Of a DNA stretch of 64,000 nt, positions 1-16,190 are shown piece by piece; within the stretch, counting starts at the first letter, position 1; every line of letters starts with the position of its first letter. This DNA is from Numida meleagris. Its lineage: Eukaryota > Chordata > Aves > Galliformes > Numididae. Below the pieces are notes generated by a model, which was not told the origin of the DNA, ran no database searches, and saw only the letters and a program-made list of their open reading frames with translations. The DNA is taken from NCBI RefSeq assembly GCF_002078875.1, contig NC_034424.1, positions 6,370,793 through 6,434,792 on the forward strand. Reading direction: 5' to 3'. A program made the translations under genes and the position numbers.

Positions 1-3000
1 CCAATTAGGAGCCGAGGCCGCTCCTGGCGCACTAACGATTCCCCAGCCTCCCCCAAGGCCCCTTCGGCGCTGGCTGTTTCGTCTTCCCTCTTCCTCCGCC
101 GCAAATTACTGACACAAAACGGAGGCGCCCCGGTGCCTCCTCACCACGCCGGGCCCCGGCCCTGTTGGATTTAATGAGGCGATGGAAGTTTTTGCGGATC
201 TTTCGCTAAATTCTTTTCTTGTTTGACAGCTGCTTGAGTGTTGACCTTATAAAAGATTTAGTGTTTCTCATTATTTTCTGTCAAGCTTTACAAGTGATAG
301 CTTCACGGAAATCATTTGCATCTCGATGTGCGCGCGGTTTTGTCTGTACGGGGATGCTCGGTGCAGCTCTCAGTGCGTACAGCACCCATACATTGTGTAT
401 TTTATTCCCTCCTCCCCACCAAAAAATCTACAAACACGGCGCCGTTGTTTTGTGTCGTTTTGGGGGAAAAAAAAAAATAAACAAACGACAAAAAAAAAAA
501 CAGGAGAAGACTTGAAAGGCCCTGGGTTTCTTAGGCTCTGTAAATGAGGGAGGTTTTGAAAAAGGAACAGAGATTGGTTTCCTGTAAAGAGAGCTCAGGG
601 AAGTGTTTTGTCACCCACTGAAAGCATTCGATCAAATGGATGATGGAGGCTGCGCTGGGTGTAGGGGCGGCTGTGCCGCAGAAGCAAGGAATGGCAGAAA
701 GGCTTGGAGCCCCCCTGGGCTGCTCCGTGCCTCCCACGCATCATTGCACAGCTGCCTCCTGAGCCCCCTCTCCCCTTGCAGCTCCCATTTACCTCCCGCC
801 AGGAGCTGACCTGCCTGGCCACCCAATGGCACCCGGAAGCCATCCTTGGGATGCACGCTGCTGCCTCGGGGAGCTCTGCCCACCCTGCACGTTTTGCATC
901 TCCCAATGTATTGGTTCTCCTCTTACGGATCTATCTGTTTGCACCGTGCACGTGGTTGTACTAATGCTTGACAAGGGAGCTCTTTCAGTCCCCCAATTTA
1001 AAACATAACTAAGAAACCCGAATGAAAATGGCATCCCTAAAGTTTCAATATGTATTTTGGGGGCCGAGTTTGTTTTACTGCCCCTCTAACTCTTTGCAGC
1101 AAGGGCTGATGTTACAGCAGCCCAGCTAAAGGTGTCCTGCAAGCTTTAACTTGTCAATAAATATGCAAAGAAAATGAGTGAACATTGCATCTAATGAGCA
1201 GAAAACTACTGTAGCTCCATCATCCTGCAAAGAAAACCACCACATTTAAGCCTGCAACCCATCTTCCTGTCCTGCTACAGCCAATGCTCTAAACCTGGAA
1301 TTAAAACAAAATCCTGTTGTAACAGCCCGTAACCACATCAGAGCAAGGGTAAAGATTGTCAGCTGCCTCTACAGAAAGTACCGTTGGGTTCATCATTTAA
1401 AATATGAATTAGAAGAATCGGAGATGTGGATCCATCACCAGCACTGACTTCTCACACTGGCCTGTCACAGAAAGACCTCTGACCCAGGGACACCCTTATC
1501 TTGTCTCTCATTACTGGCCTGGGACTAATCCATACACCTCAGGTATCCCTCATTATGAGGGGGTTCCTCATTTTTTAACACAGCACTTGTCCCCTGCCTT
1601 ACACCTGGTGCTTCCCACTTACTCATGCTGTGGCATCACTCACAACTTTGTCAAGGACTCTGCTAATTTTAATTACAGTGTGACATTTCTCACCCAGGAG
1701 CTTTGTACCAGCCCGGAGTGAACAAACTGCTGCTGCCTCCCCTGTGGCCTTAACCCAACCCCATGCAGAAATGTCACCCTGCATGGCTCCCAGTTCTCAG
1801 GAAACACATCCAAGAGAAGCAGCTCAGCTGTCCTTACATACAGACAGTGGATTTTTCTAACAACCCCAGCTCTGGCCCCATACAGGTCAGAGGGAAGAAC
1901 CGCTGTATCTGCAATGGGAGACCAGGGCTGGCCCTGTCAGCTCTGGGGGCTCCGGGGCTGCCCACCCATCTCTGCAGCCTGGGCTCTGCTTCCCCCTGCC
2001 CTCCCAGCCAGGGGTTGTGGGGAAGCAAGAACATCCAGAACCAGCTGTCTGAAGTCAGGCACTCAAATGCAAATAGAAGCACCCGGATGCCTTCCTCCAG
2101 AGATGGGGAATAGCTAAATATGCTTTGTTTGTCTTGATTAATGAGATTACTAGTAAGCTTTTCAGGGCAAAGACTGCTGTGTATTTTTACATATGCAAAA
2201 GCTGACATCCATCCAGCCTGAGCAGGGTGGGGGAAGCAGGAGGAAGCTCTGCACGTCCACTCGAGGCAGATCCATGGCACAAGGCATTGTCAGGGCCCCC
2301 CGTGTGACCCCACTCCAAACATGAAGACACGCTCACACATCTCAGTAAGCCTGTATCTGCAACCTATTTTCCTTGGCCAGCTGCTCATGTAACCAATCAT
2401 CTATCTGTTCCTCTCGCTGTAGGTTGGGCCTCATCTCAGTACTTTTCCAGACCATGATGCTCGTAAGAAGGCGTTCAGTGCCTCCCATTGAGAAGTGCCT
2501 GGGGGACTCGGTTCCCTCCCCAGGGCAGCCACTCAGTGAGCTCAGGTCTGGAGCTCAGCCCCCAGAGCCCTGCACCAGCCATAGACATAGGATTTCTCAG
2601 GATTTAAAGAGTTATGTTCATGCAGATATAGCCAAATAAATCAAACATGAAAGACAAGATCCTGTTTCAGCCTGTTCATTGCTTAACATCTGGTGCACAC
2701 CAACAATTTCCTCAGCCTGATCACCACAAATCTCGGGCTCAGGGTAAGAAGTCACAGTGCTAAGAGGGCAGTGCTTGTACCAGTACAGCCCCACAGGGAA
2801 AGGGCAGTCTCCTCCCCTGCCTGCTCTGCGCAAACATATTAAACTCAACCACATCCCACTCAACACCAAGTCTAGGAGAGCTCCACAACCCATCAGTCCT
2901 TCCCACCCGACTGCCGAGCGAGCTCCTCATTGCTGCCTGATCCAGCAAAGCTCTTGCCCGTTTGCCTGCGTGCGGGCATCCCAGCACCTGCTGCAAGAGC

Positions 3001-4543
3001 TCCGCCAAACCGAGGCCCCTCCGCAGGGCGCTGTGTGCGCCGATCCCACGCGTACAGCCGAAGAGCTGCTGCCACCCGGCGCCGTGCCGTGCTCCCCCCG
3101 CTGCCAGCCCGGGCTGACCCGAGCCCCGACCCCCCCTGCCCCGTCCCCTGTGCCCGGTACCTGGGGGCCCTGAGACGGCCCCGCTCGCCCCGGCGCTCCT
3201 TGTCCTGCAGTGACACCCACTGGTAACGCGGCTCTACCGCTGCCGCAGGCTCCCCGCCGCCCGCCCCGCTCGCTGCAGCCTTCGGGCCGATTTTCGTCCC
3301 CATCTCCCCCCACTCAAACCACACACCCTCCCGGCCCGCTCTCCTCCCTCTCATCCGGAAACCCTTCGGCGAACGGGAGCATCCCGAGGAAATGAGTTTT
3401 AAGGGCGGCTAGGTCTGCTTTGTATAAAGACGACAAGGCGTTGGAGCTGAAAGAGCTAAATCCTGCAGAGACATCAGTGCAGCACAGAACCTCTTGTCCC
3501 CCCACCCCGATGTGGTGGTACACGCCCTGCCATGCCCAGCAGCCCCCATTCCTCCAGGGACACCCCATGACTGCAGAGCGGGGGGGTGACGGGGTTGGGG
3601 ACACCCATGCAGATAAATCATTTGTGACCCACCAGGCCGGTGGGACATGGAGGCAAAGTGCCCTGGTGCTCCACCAGCCTCACTCCTGGGCATGGGACCG
3701 CCCCTGCGCTGCTCTTCAGCCTCTGTGAGGGAGGGGCTGCCAGGATAAACCCAGGCTCTGCTGCACAGGGATTTACCCTCTGAGGTCCAGCACAGCCTCA
3801 GGTGACCCAGGGTTCTGCAGGGCTCAGCTCAGCCAAGGGAGAAAGCTTACATCTGGTGTAGACCCACACTGCCAGCGTCACCACTTGAATGAATGAGTTC
3901 TTAACTGCTGTAAAGTGGATGCCGTGCACAGGCAAAATGGGGGAGATTTCTGCGTTGGAGAGTCCCATTCTAAAATAATAATAATAATAATAATTTATAT
4001 TAGTTAATGTCAGCCTCGCTGACATTAGAACATGAGCAGTGAGAGCACCTGTAGCTGCTGGGAAAGCCAATTGTGGCCTCAGAGTGACACAGGGCCTTGG
4101 CTGGGGATGGCAGAATACAGGGATGAGGACTGAACCCCTCCCCTGCCTGCACACCATAACTTTGCACAGAGAGCAGAGCTGAACTGGAGATCTCCTTGTG
4201 ACTGTCTGAAGGCCAATGCTCGATTCAAGAGAGGGAACCTCAGCAGCAGACTCACCACTCAAATCAGTCCCGACATGAGTGATTATAACACAACCCCAAT
4301 CCCAACCTCGATCCCCCTTCTGGGTCCCATTCCTGGCCCCAAACGCAGCCTCAGTGCTGTTCCAAGTGCCCATCTCCATCCCAAATGGGGTGCACTGGTT
4401 AGATAGGGTTGGTTGCCAGAGCCCAGCATGCTGCAGAGAGCTGGGAAACCCCATGGGGGTCTCTGCCCTGTTTCTCACTGGAACCAGTTCCTGTGCATCA
4501 CTTGCTCTGGTGGATGCTGTGAAAGCAACACCAGCAGATGAAC
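1..4543. other. intergenic region upstream of BARHL1, no gene seen
   Basis: No open reading frame here has recognisable protein similarity or convincing exon structure. The first 200 bases are GC-rich, and 170-330 contains a TTTAATGAGG word and a CAGCTG E-box (227-232). About 1130-1215 is AT-rich, with an ATATGCAAAG octamer-like word and CTAATGAG. An AAT trinucleotide run lies at 3973-3994. In human the next gene upstream of BARHL1 is CFAP77; I see no exon that I can assign to it. Confidence 0.55.
3973..3994. repeat. (AAT)n microsatellite
   Basis: About seven uninterrupted AAT units, read directly. It is a simple sequence repeat with no evident function. Confidence 0.9.
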
Positions 4544-4755
4544 CATAGAATCACAGAACCATTCCGGCTGGAAAAGTCTTCTAAGATCCCCAAGCCCAAT
4601 CCCAGTGCACCCCACCATGCCCACTGACATGTCCCTCAGTGCCACATCTCCATGGCTCTGGAACACCTCCAGGGATGGTGACTGCACCACTCTCTGGGCA
4701 GCCTGTGCCAGCGCCTGACCACTCTTTCACAGAAGGAATTTCTCCCAATGTGAGA
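4544..4755 (-). mobile_element. CR1 LINE 3' fragment
   Basis: Starts at its left edge with the complement of the typical CR1 end (ATAGAATCACAGAA, then CATTCCGGCTGGAAAAG) and continues through CCCAATCCCAGTGCACCCC and the CTCCAGGGATGGTGACTGC words found in avian CR1 3' regions. The sense strand of the element is therefore minus. It is 5'-truncated, as nearly all CR1 copies are, and carries no intact reverse transcriptase frame. This element is one of the best indications that the host is a bird. Confidence 0.88.
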
Positions 4756-6093
4756 ACATGGGGGGACTCACAGCCCTGAGCCTGGTCCATCGCACCCACA
4801 GATTTGGGGCAGAGGAGGGGCTGATCCTGCTTTCCCACTGTCCCTGTCCACCTGCGGGGCTCCTTTGTTCCCTGCCCTGCTCGCAGCCAGCCCCGAGCCG
4901 GGGTGGAGGGCAGGAGGTGGGGGGCCCTGCCTGGCCGCTGCCCGACAGCTGGCAGCCGTGCGGCCCGGGGGGGGCCTGCCGCCTCCAAGCTGCCGGCCGA
5001 GAGCGGCTTTGGAAGAAGGACAAGATGCAGCTGCCCGGCCGGGAAGGGGGGAAAAGGAGGAAATCGACTATTTGAGAAATAACCGGCAGTATCGCTGCAC
5101 GCACGCGGGTGCGGACGTTTTCCTCCTCTCTGCCCCCAGGAAAAGAGCCCGGGAGGAGGCAGGAGCGGTCGGAGCGGTCGAAAGGTGGGAGCCCGGCGAG
5201 AGAGCGCGATAGCGGCGAAATGTCCCGACGGGACGGGAAGGGGGAAGGGAAGTCGCGGTGTGCAGCGCGGGCAGCTCCAGCCGGGCCGGGGGGGTCGTTG
5301 GAGGGGTAATTGCCTAACTCACGGCAGCGCCGCCGCTCCGGAGCTCGGCACCCGGTGGCCCCGGGTTCGCCTTTGCAAAAGCCTCTCTCTGCCCGTTCGC
5401 AACCGATTTCAGCGAGAGGATTCAACGAAACCCGCAGCGCCGAGGCTCAGCTCGAGCTCAGAGCTGCCGCCTCTGCGCTGGGGCTTCGAGAAAGGTGTCA
5501 GCGCTTTTCCTATTCCTTCGTTGTTTTTTTTTTCCTTTTTTTAAATTTTGTATTTCTAACGCTCAGCAAAACTTTCCCTGCTCGAGAGCGAGCGGCGGAG
5601 CAGTTAATTGCGGGGAGGCGAGCAGAAAGCAGCAACCCTCCGAATGCCCCCCACCCCCCCGCGGCTAATCACCCCATTACGAGCCCCATCAGCGCCATAA
5701 TGACAGCAAAGAGGGCGGAAACCGCCCGGAAAGCGCGGGGACCCGGGCGGCAATTAATTCGCGTTAATCAAGCTGCAAGGTGTCGCCGGCGGAGAGTGAC
5801 AGCCCCCAAAACGCTTCGCGGCCAATGGGCGCGTTCACACGGCTGCGGCGCGGGGGGAGCTCGAGCCGGAGCGGCACAAGTTCATATTTTCTCCCTTTTT
5901 TCATTTTTTAATTTTGTGTCATTTTTTTACCCCCCCCCGCCCCCACCGTGGGGGAAGGCGCTGTCCGAGGTGCTGAAGTCGGAGTGACTCCGGCGCTGTC
6001 CGAGGTCCTGAAATTGGCATCCGGAGTGACTCCGGGTGCTGGTCGCGGTGCTGACGCCTTGGTTCCGGTTTGACTCCGGTTCTCCCACTCCCC
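4756..6093. promoter_or_regulatory. BARHL1: CpG-rich upstream/promoter domain of BARHL1
   Basis: The base composition shifts to CpG-rich from about 4850 and stays so to about 12200. Within it lie CAGTTAATTG (5601-5610), CAATTAATTC (5751-5760), GTTAATCA (5763-5770) and an inverted-CCAAT-type word GCCAATGGGC (5821-5830) amid GC boxes. This is typical of the proximal region of developmental homeobox genes. I cannot place the transcription start. The region is interrupted downstream by a minisatellite and an assembly gap. Confidence 0.55.
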
Positions 6094-6140
6094 NNNNNNN
6101 NNNNNNNNNNNNNNNNNNNNNNNNNNNNGTCCGAGGTGCT
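5957..6140. repeat. imperfect minisatellite, ~35-44 bp units, broken by gap
   Basis: Three successive units are readable at 5957-5991 (35 bp), 5992-6033 (42 bp) and 6034-6077 (44 bp). Each begins GG(C/T)GCTG-, carries a CGAGGT/CGCGGT word and ends in GACTCC. A fourth unit begins at 6078 and runs into the Ns. The sequence after the gap resumes with GTCCGAGGTGCTG, which matches the start of the unit, so the array continues through the gap. Confidence 0.8.
6094..6128. other. assembly gap (35 N)
   Basis: A run of 35 undetermined bases lies inside the minisatellite upstream of BARHL1. The N length may not equal the real missing length, because tandem GC-rich repeats often collapse. Confidence 1.
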
Positions 6141-6454
6141 GTCGGGGAAGGGGGGCGCCGCGGCGGCCCGAAGGCTCCCACCCCCTCCGCCCTCCCCTCG
6201 CCCTCCCCGTTGATTTCTGGATCATTAAGTGGTTAAGGCGCTGCGGAGCCCTCACTATCGATCGCTGCCTCCCCACCTCCGGCTGGCAGCCCCCAGCCCC
6301 GCTGCTCCGGGCAAGGGTGGGGTGGCCGGGAAGGGGCCCCCGGGTGAGGTTGGGGTCCGTCCCCCCCCCTCACCAACCCCCTCGGCGGCCAAAGTTTGAC
6401 TCTGCCTCCCTCTCCCCCCTCTCCTGTCTGTCTGTCTGAGTGCAGCTGGGCGCG

Positions 6455-6484
6455 ATGCTGAAGACGGAGCAGCCCTGGATGTAA
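6455..6484 (+). CDS. 9-codon upstream ORF in the probable BARHL1 5' leader
   Basis: An ATG in GCGATGC context is followed by eight more sense codons (peptide MLKTEQPWM) and TAA, ending about 218 bases before the BARHL1 start codon. It lies in the region expected to be 5'UTR, but the transcript start is not visible, so whether it is transcribed is inferred. If translated, it could reduce initiation at the main ATG. It could equally be chance. Confidence 0.3.
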   Translation: MLKTEQPWM

Positions 6485-6544
6485 CGCGCGGCGCCTCGGA
6501 GAGCCCTGCAGCAATTGTTGCCCGGATCCCACGCTGAACTTTGC

Positions 6545-6611
6545 TCTATTTTTTTTTTCCCTTTTATCTTTTTTTTCTTTTTTTTTTTTCCTTTCGCTTT
6601 TTGTTGTTGTC
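6545..6611 (+). repeat. T-rich tract in the probable 5'UTR
   Basis: Long T runs are interrupted by a few C, A and G, followed by TTGTTGTTGTCGTCG. The tract sits about 100 bases upstream of the BARHL1 ATG. It resembles a polypyrimidine tract, but I see no clear acceptor AG with supporting evidence immediately downstream, so I do not call an intron. Confidence 0.7.
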
Positions 6612-6702
6612 GTCGCCGTTATTGTTAATTACCATTACCAACCCGCTTCCGCCGCGCCCTCCCCGCCAATGCCTGTGTGAGCGCCGGCACCTCGCGGGGG
6701 CC

Positions 6703-11431
<4,729 letters not shown>

Positions 11432-11918
11432 GCCCCGGCCCCGAACCCCAGGAGTGGGGGGGGCCGGTGGGGGCCAGCCCAGCCCTGGGGCCGCAAGCAA
11501 GCGACAGACTCCCGCTTCCCCCCTAAATATAAATATATATATATAAACGAGACCCCCCTCTCAACACACACCACCTTTTTTTAATATATAAAGTACGAAA
11601 GAACAGGAAGAGCTGCCCCCCCGCTCCGGGACTGTGGCCGCTTTACCCCGTTGCGCCCTCGGAGGGCAGCGATGTGGGTCCCCCCTCACCCCCCGCCCAA
11701 TCCGAGGCGGCACTGGGGGCACGGGGAGGGGCTGCCCGGGGTGGGAGCTTCGTTCCAAGCAATTGCCGGGCCCGGCCCCCCAGTACGGCCGGATCCAGGG
11801 AGGCACCTCCCCACCCGTCCCGACCCCGCTCCGGAGGGGGGAGATCGGGAAGAACCGGGGGGGTATCGACCCCCTTCCCCCCCACGCCGCAGAGCCACTT
11901 TGGGACCTCCGTAACCGG

Positions 11919-11992
11919 AAAAAAATAAAAAGAAAAAGAAAAAAAAAGGGAAAAAAAAAAAGAAAAAAAAAAAAACAAAGAAAGAAAAAGGG
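11919..11992. repeat. A-rich purine tract in the 3'UTR
   Basis: About 74 bases of A runs broken by G and a single T or C. It produces the Phe-rich spurious frame on the minus strand. Confidence 0.8.
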
Positions 11993-12163
11993 GCGAAATG
12001 TAAATACCGTGCGCAAAATGTATATGAATTATTTATTTGTGAACCCTGAGGGCGTATTTGTGTAAGTGATGCTTTGTCCGTCTGTATCCCGGGGCCGGCC
12101 CGGCCGGGGCGGGGGGAGCTCGGGGGCAGCTCCCGCTCCCGTCTCCCCTTTTTTAAATGTGGA

Positions 12164-12169
12164 AATAAA
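12164..12169 (+). terminator. BARHL1: polyadenylation signal AATAAA of BARHL1
   Basis: Canonical hexamer in GTGGAAATAAACTTC, about 735 bases after the stop. It is the first well-placed AATAAA on this strand after the stop other than those inside A-rich low-complexity sequence. Confidence 0.7.
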
Positions 12170-12269
12170 CTTCTTTACACACGAACGGCTCCTGCCTGCG
12201 CCGGGCTTTCTGCCCCCCCCCACAAGGGGGAAGGGGAAAGCGGGGTTCGCTCCCACTGCCGGCATCCGC

Positions 12270-12460
12270 CCGGTGAATTATTAACGCTAATCTTAAGCGT
12301 ATAATTGCCTAAGTGCTCTAAATGATCGCTTTGGAAAATGGATTGTTTCCACCCTTGAAAAGTGTCGCTCAGATGGCTGCGGCCGTGGGCCCGGCAGCTG
12401 CTTCGGGACAGCCGGGCAGCGGCTCTCCGGCTCCGGGAGCCGACAGATGGGCTGCGGGCT
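12270..12460. promoter_or_regulatory. BARHL1: candidate BARHL1 3' regulatory element
   Basis: AT-rich words GAATTATTAAC (12276-12286) and TAATTG (12302-12307) are followed by two CAGATGG E-boxes (12370-12376 and 12444-12450). The second, with its flank GACAGATGGG, fits the published Atoh1-type E-box pattern at nine of ten positions as I remember it. From memory, Atoh1 acts upstream of Barhl1 in mouse and the gene has a 3' enhancer. Function here is inferred. Confidence 0.4.
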
Positions 12461-12789
12461 GCGCCCGGCCCCGAGCCCACCCCCCCCAGAGCAAAGCTCC
12501 GAGCCGCTCCCAGCCCCGTCCCCGGAGCTTTGGGCTTGGGGGCTCCGCGAAATGCGCGGCCACGCTCCGAGCGGAGAGCCCCCGGCTTTTGTGGCCGGAG
12601 CGGGTCCTTTGCATGTGAATGGGGGAGTTTGGTAAATCCTCGGACCTCGGAGAGGAGGAGGAATGGGGCGGGGGGGGGGTTGCTCCCAGCTCCGGGTTAA
12701 TGAAGTGGGAAAGGAGTCTTTCAGAGCGCCCTGCAAACAGCCCCCTCCGCGGGCAACAAACCCCGTCCCCAATCCGACATGGATTGACT

Positions 12790-13110
12790 TAAACCCAGGG
12801 GATAAGTGCTTTAAATTAATCTCATTGAATAAGAATGAGGCCCAAACAAAACTCTTTAAAATCATATTAAAAATCGATCAAAGGACAACTTGCGGTGGGT
12901 GTGCCTTCCGTGGGGCGAGCGGGGAGGCGAGGAGCAGGCGGCAGCCTTCCTCCCATCCACGCAGCAGGAACGCGAATCAAAGGCGCTCTCTAACATTTAA
13001 TTGTCCTTGTAGCCGTGGCTGATTCCTCCTCTGACGTTAACGAAGTACAAGGCTTCGTTACAACGTCGGTAATTGCGATATTCAAATTTGCCGTTTCACA
13101 TCTGGAAGGA
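12790..13110. promoter_or_regulatory. candidate conserved element with TCF-like and homeodomain sites
   Basis: Contains ATCAAAGG twice (12877-12884, 12976-12983), TTAATTG (12997-13003), TAATTG (13070-13075), CCGTTT (13091-13096), a CATCTG E-box (13099-13104) and the bulged dyad listed separately. The density of such words within 300 bases of the BARHL1 3' side suggests an enhancer. No conservation data are available here. Confidence 0.4.
13033..13067. repeat. bulged inverted repeat with 7-base loop
   Basis: Left arm GACGTTAACGAAG (13033-13045), loop TACAAGG, right arm CTTCGTTACAACGTC (13053-13067). The arms pair over 13 positions with a two-base bulge in the right arm. The outer sequence does not pair, so it is too short for a microRNA precursor. 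Confidence 0.8.
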
Positions 13111-16100
13111 GCCGCCGTGGCGGTGGGTTCAGGGAGGAGGGAGCTCCCGGCAGAGTCAAACAAAGCCAGCTCCCAAATTAAAAGGGGTTTGGGGAAGGTG
13201 CCGCGCGTGGTGGGCGCTCCTCAGGGAGAGGCATCATCCGTGGGGGATCTCAGCAGCCCCTGTGCAGAGGGGGCTGCGGGTCCAGGACCCCCCAAACCCG
13301 TTCCTGGCTCCTGAGCCCTTCCTGACCCCACAGCTTTAACCAGGGCCCGGGGAGCAGGCGAGGACCGGGAGCTGCTTCACCAACGCATCCAGAGACACAA
13401 ATGGAAGGAAATCACCAGAGCTGGTTCTAGCTGCTGTTTTAGCCTTCTGCCTGAACGCAGACAACGCTACGCCAAAATGGAGAGCTCAGAGCTGCTCCTG
13501 TCCCCTCACCGGGCTGATAGAGAACACAAACCAATGCAGCAGGGAGGTTCTGTTGCTTTCTCCCCTCATTAGCCATCCCAGCAGCAGGGCACAGGGTGCC
13601 TGCTGTCCGACCACTCAGCTCTGCCCTCCGCACCGAGGTCCCTGTTTTGCTTTTCCCTCTCCCAAAGCCTCTGTGCCCAGGATGCTCCGGCTGCAGGGCG
13701 GGGAGCACACAGCCCGGCCCGAAGGAGCAGGGGACGTGGGCTCCTGTTGCTGGGAAGGACACAGAGCCAGAAGAGCACAGAGAAGCAGCAGGGAAGGCAA
13801 ACCTGCACCTGGAGGGGAGCTCGAGAGGAAGGCTCCGTAGTGCGGCTGTTACAGACCCAGCTTCAGGCTGCAGGACACCACAACCAACACCAAGCCGACC
13901 TGCCCGAAGCCAACGCGGTCACACGAGGCTGCGTTTCCACCAGACACTGCAATGAACCCAGCTGACTCACGAGCTCTGCAGCCCACCAGGACCCCACGAT
14001 GCGCACACGTACCTCAGCGCCGCGTCCAGCCGCTCCGTACCAGCGCCGTGCCAATGGAGCCCAGCAACACCGCCCTGCACATCCTCCTGGTGTGGGTGCA
14101 GAGCCATAGGGCAGCTGCAGCTCGGCCCCATGCCCAGCACCCCAGCTTGTTGAGGGGGTGCTTGGAGCTGGGTACAAATTAACTGCAAATGTACTAAGTG
14201 CTACCTGAACTGGGGGAGGTACATGGATAAAGGCAGCTCAGGGCAGATAGACGGCTGCTGAAGTGTAACCAAGGGCAGAACTGGGCTCCTGCTGTCTCAG
14301 CTACAACTCTAAGACATTTTGCACTTTGGCCCTGAAGTTTATTAAGAGCAGACCAGCTGGGCTTGGCTTCAGGTGTGCCCACTTCCTCTAAGACTTTCTT
14401 CCTCCTCTTTAACAATCTCCCCCTTCTTTCCCTAACCACCCAATTAACCCAGGCCTCCCCGCTAACAAAGATGGTGAAGCTGAAAAAAAAAAAAGGAATT
14501 TCATTGTCACGTTATTCATCACCGCATTTGTAACGCTACATGTCCACTTAAACCAAGAGCAAGGCAGTTTCCTCGAGTCTCACTGATGAGCTGGTGGCTG
14601 TAGTTGCTGTTACCATGAATTTACCAGTGGTCTCCATTAGTTCGCATGTGACAGTGAGCCAGGTCAGGTTCTCTCCCCTCGTGCACAAGATCTCTTCTTC
14701 CCAAACTCACACTCCCTGCGTCGCTCCCTCTGAGTCATTTTCATCCTCAGGGGTTTCACTTCTGTTTTTTAAGCTGACATTTGGCTCAGCCCTGATTGCT
14801 CTTCCAAACAGTAATCACAGAGGCAGGTGGGTTTTATCGTTTTTATCTTAATCTAATAAATAATATCAACTTATCTCTCTGCACAAATGTGATTAATCTT
14901 ATGCTGGAGTCTTTTTAACATCTTTCTTAAATAGCCAGAAAAGAACCGCGCTAAGATCGCCGTTCTGTTTGGTAATTGCCTGGGAGGAAAGGAGAATCAT
15001 TTTGGTTCTCAACAGTTCCATTCACTCGAGAAATTAAATACTTTCGGACTGATTTATTCCCTCCTACAGCCCTTAGCATGACTCACTACAACCCAACAGC
15101 AGGCGCCCTCAATTCTGTATTCACAAAGTGGGCATTGTTCTCATCACTTTGTCCCCCTCTGCCGCTGGCTTGGAACCCCCCCTGGCCCCACGTCACACGG
15201 GTGGGCTGCGCTTCGTCCCTTCCCCAGAGGAAGACTCAGGGCCATTGGGGCGCTGGGAGCAGCACGGTGAGGGCGGGGAGGTGGGTGAGCACCTGTAGGA
15301 ATTGCAGCTCTCCTGCTGGAACCCTGCTCGCCCCACACTGAACTCCCGACCCACCCGAGCTCAGGTCTCACTTCCCATGCTGGGCAATGGGGAACGAGTG
15401 CCAGCCTTGGCACGTTCGGGAGCACTCTGCGTTCCTTTCCTCAGGAATGGGCATCGGTTGATGAGAGAGGGGAGAAAGAGGGGAAAAAAAACAACACATG
15501 GGAAAAGCACGAAATGAAATCCGTTAGCTCGGGACAGACAGAAATACAGCACAGTGCAAGGCCTAGCCAAAACAGGGAGAACCTTGAAAGCCTGGGTTAC
15601 TGGTGGGAAGCGTTAGCAAGGCTCTGCAAAGGCTTTCATGTTCAGAGAGGTGAGACATTTCATACATATTCTGCATTTCATAATTAGGTATGACAATACG
15701 CTGCAGGCAAGGAGAAGTTTGGAGATTGCTGGATTCCACTCCGGCTCCTTCCTACGGTGACAACGTTTGTTCCCAAACTCAGACTTTTGACATGAAGTTT
15801 TGTGCCCATGAGCTCAGCCCCAAAGGGACCATGTGTCATTACACTGAAGAGTTCTCCACACGCCGTCCAATTTCACTGGAACTGGGGAGACTCCTCGGAG
15901 GCGGCAGCATTTGCCTACCAGTGTCCAAGGACAGCTCAGCCCTCCCAGTGTGCTCTCATAGAGTTACCTGGAGCACAAGTGCCCCCTGGACAGCAGCAGG
16001 AGAAGCAGCAGCCTCCTCTCCCTCCTCCTCAACGTGCACCTCCACCACCTCCTCCACCACCACTGCTTCTCTGGCTAAAAATAAGCAAGCAAACGCGTTG

Positions 16101-16190
16101 CAGAGTGTTTCTATGGGCCCTTTAAACAGGAAAGCGTCTCCTTTCCGAATATGCTCGTCCCACTTGGAGGTTACGCAGCCATCACATTTC

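Larger units (their letters stand above)
11432..12190 (+). other. BARHL1: BARHL1 3'UTR (inferred)
   Basis: Follows the stop codon. It contains an AT repeat (ATAAATATATATATATAAAC region, 11526-11547), an A-rich purine tract (11919-11992) and ends near the AATAAA at 12164-12169. The end of the transcript is inferred from that signal. Confidence 0.6.
12191..16190. other. BARHL1-DDX31 tail-to-tail intergenic region
   Basis: No gene is seen. The left 900 bases are a mixture of CpG-rich and AT-rich patches with motif clusters (see the separate entries). The remainder to 16.2 kb is ordinary single-copy sequence. Frames of up to about 190 codons occur in the GC-rich part, but none resembles a known protein. 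Confidence 0.6.

Noticed and set aside
4727..5425. 232-codon minus-strand frame
   Set aside because: Arg/Pro/Gly-rich compositional frame starting inside a CR1 fragment and extending into CpG-rich DNA; no codon bias or homology.
12293..12865. 190-codon minus-strand frame downstream of BARHL1
   Set aside because: GC-rich compositional frame over putative regulatory DNA; no similarity.
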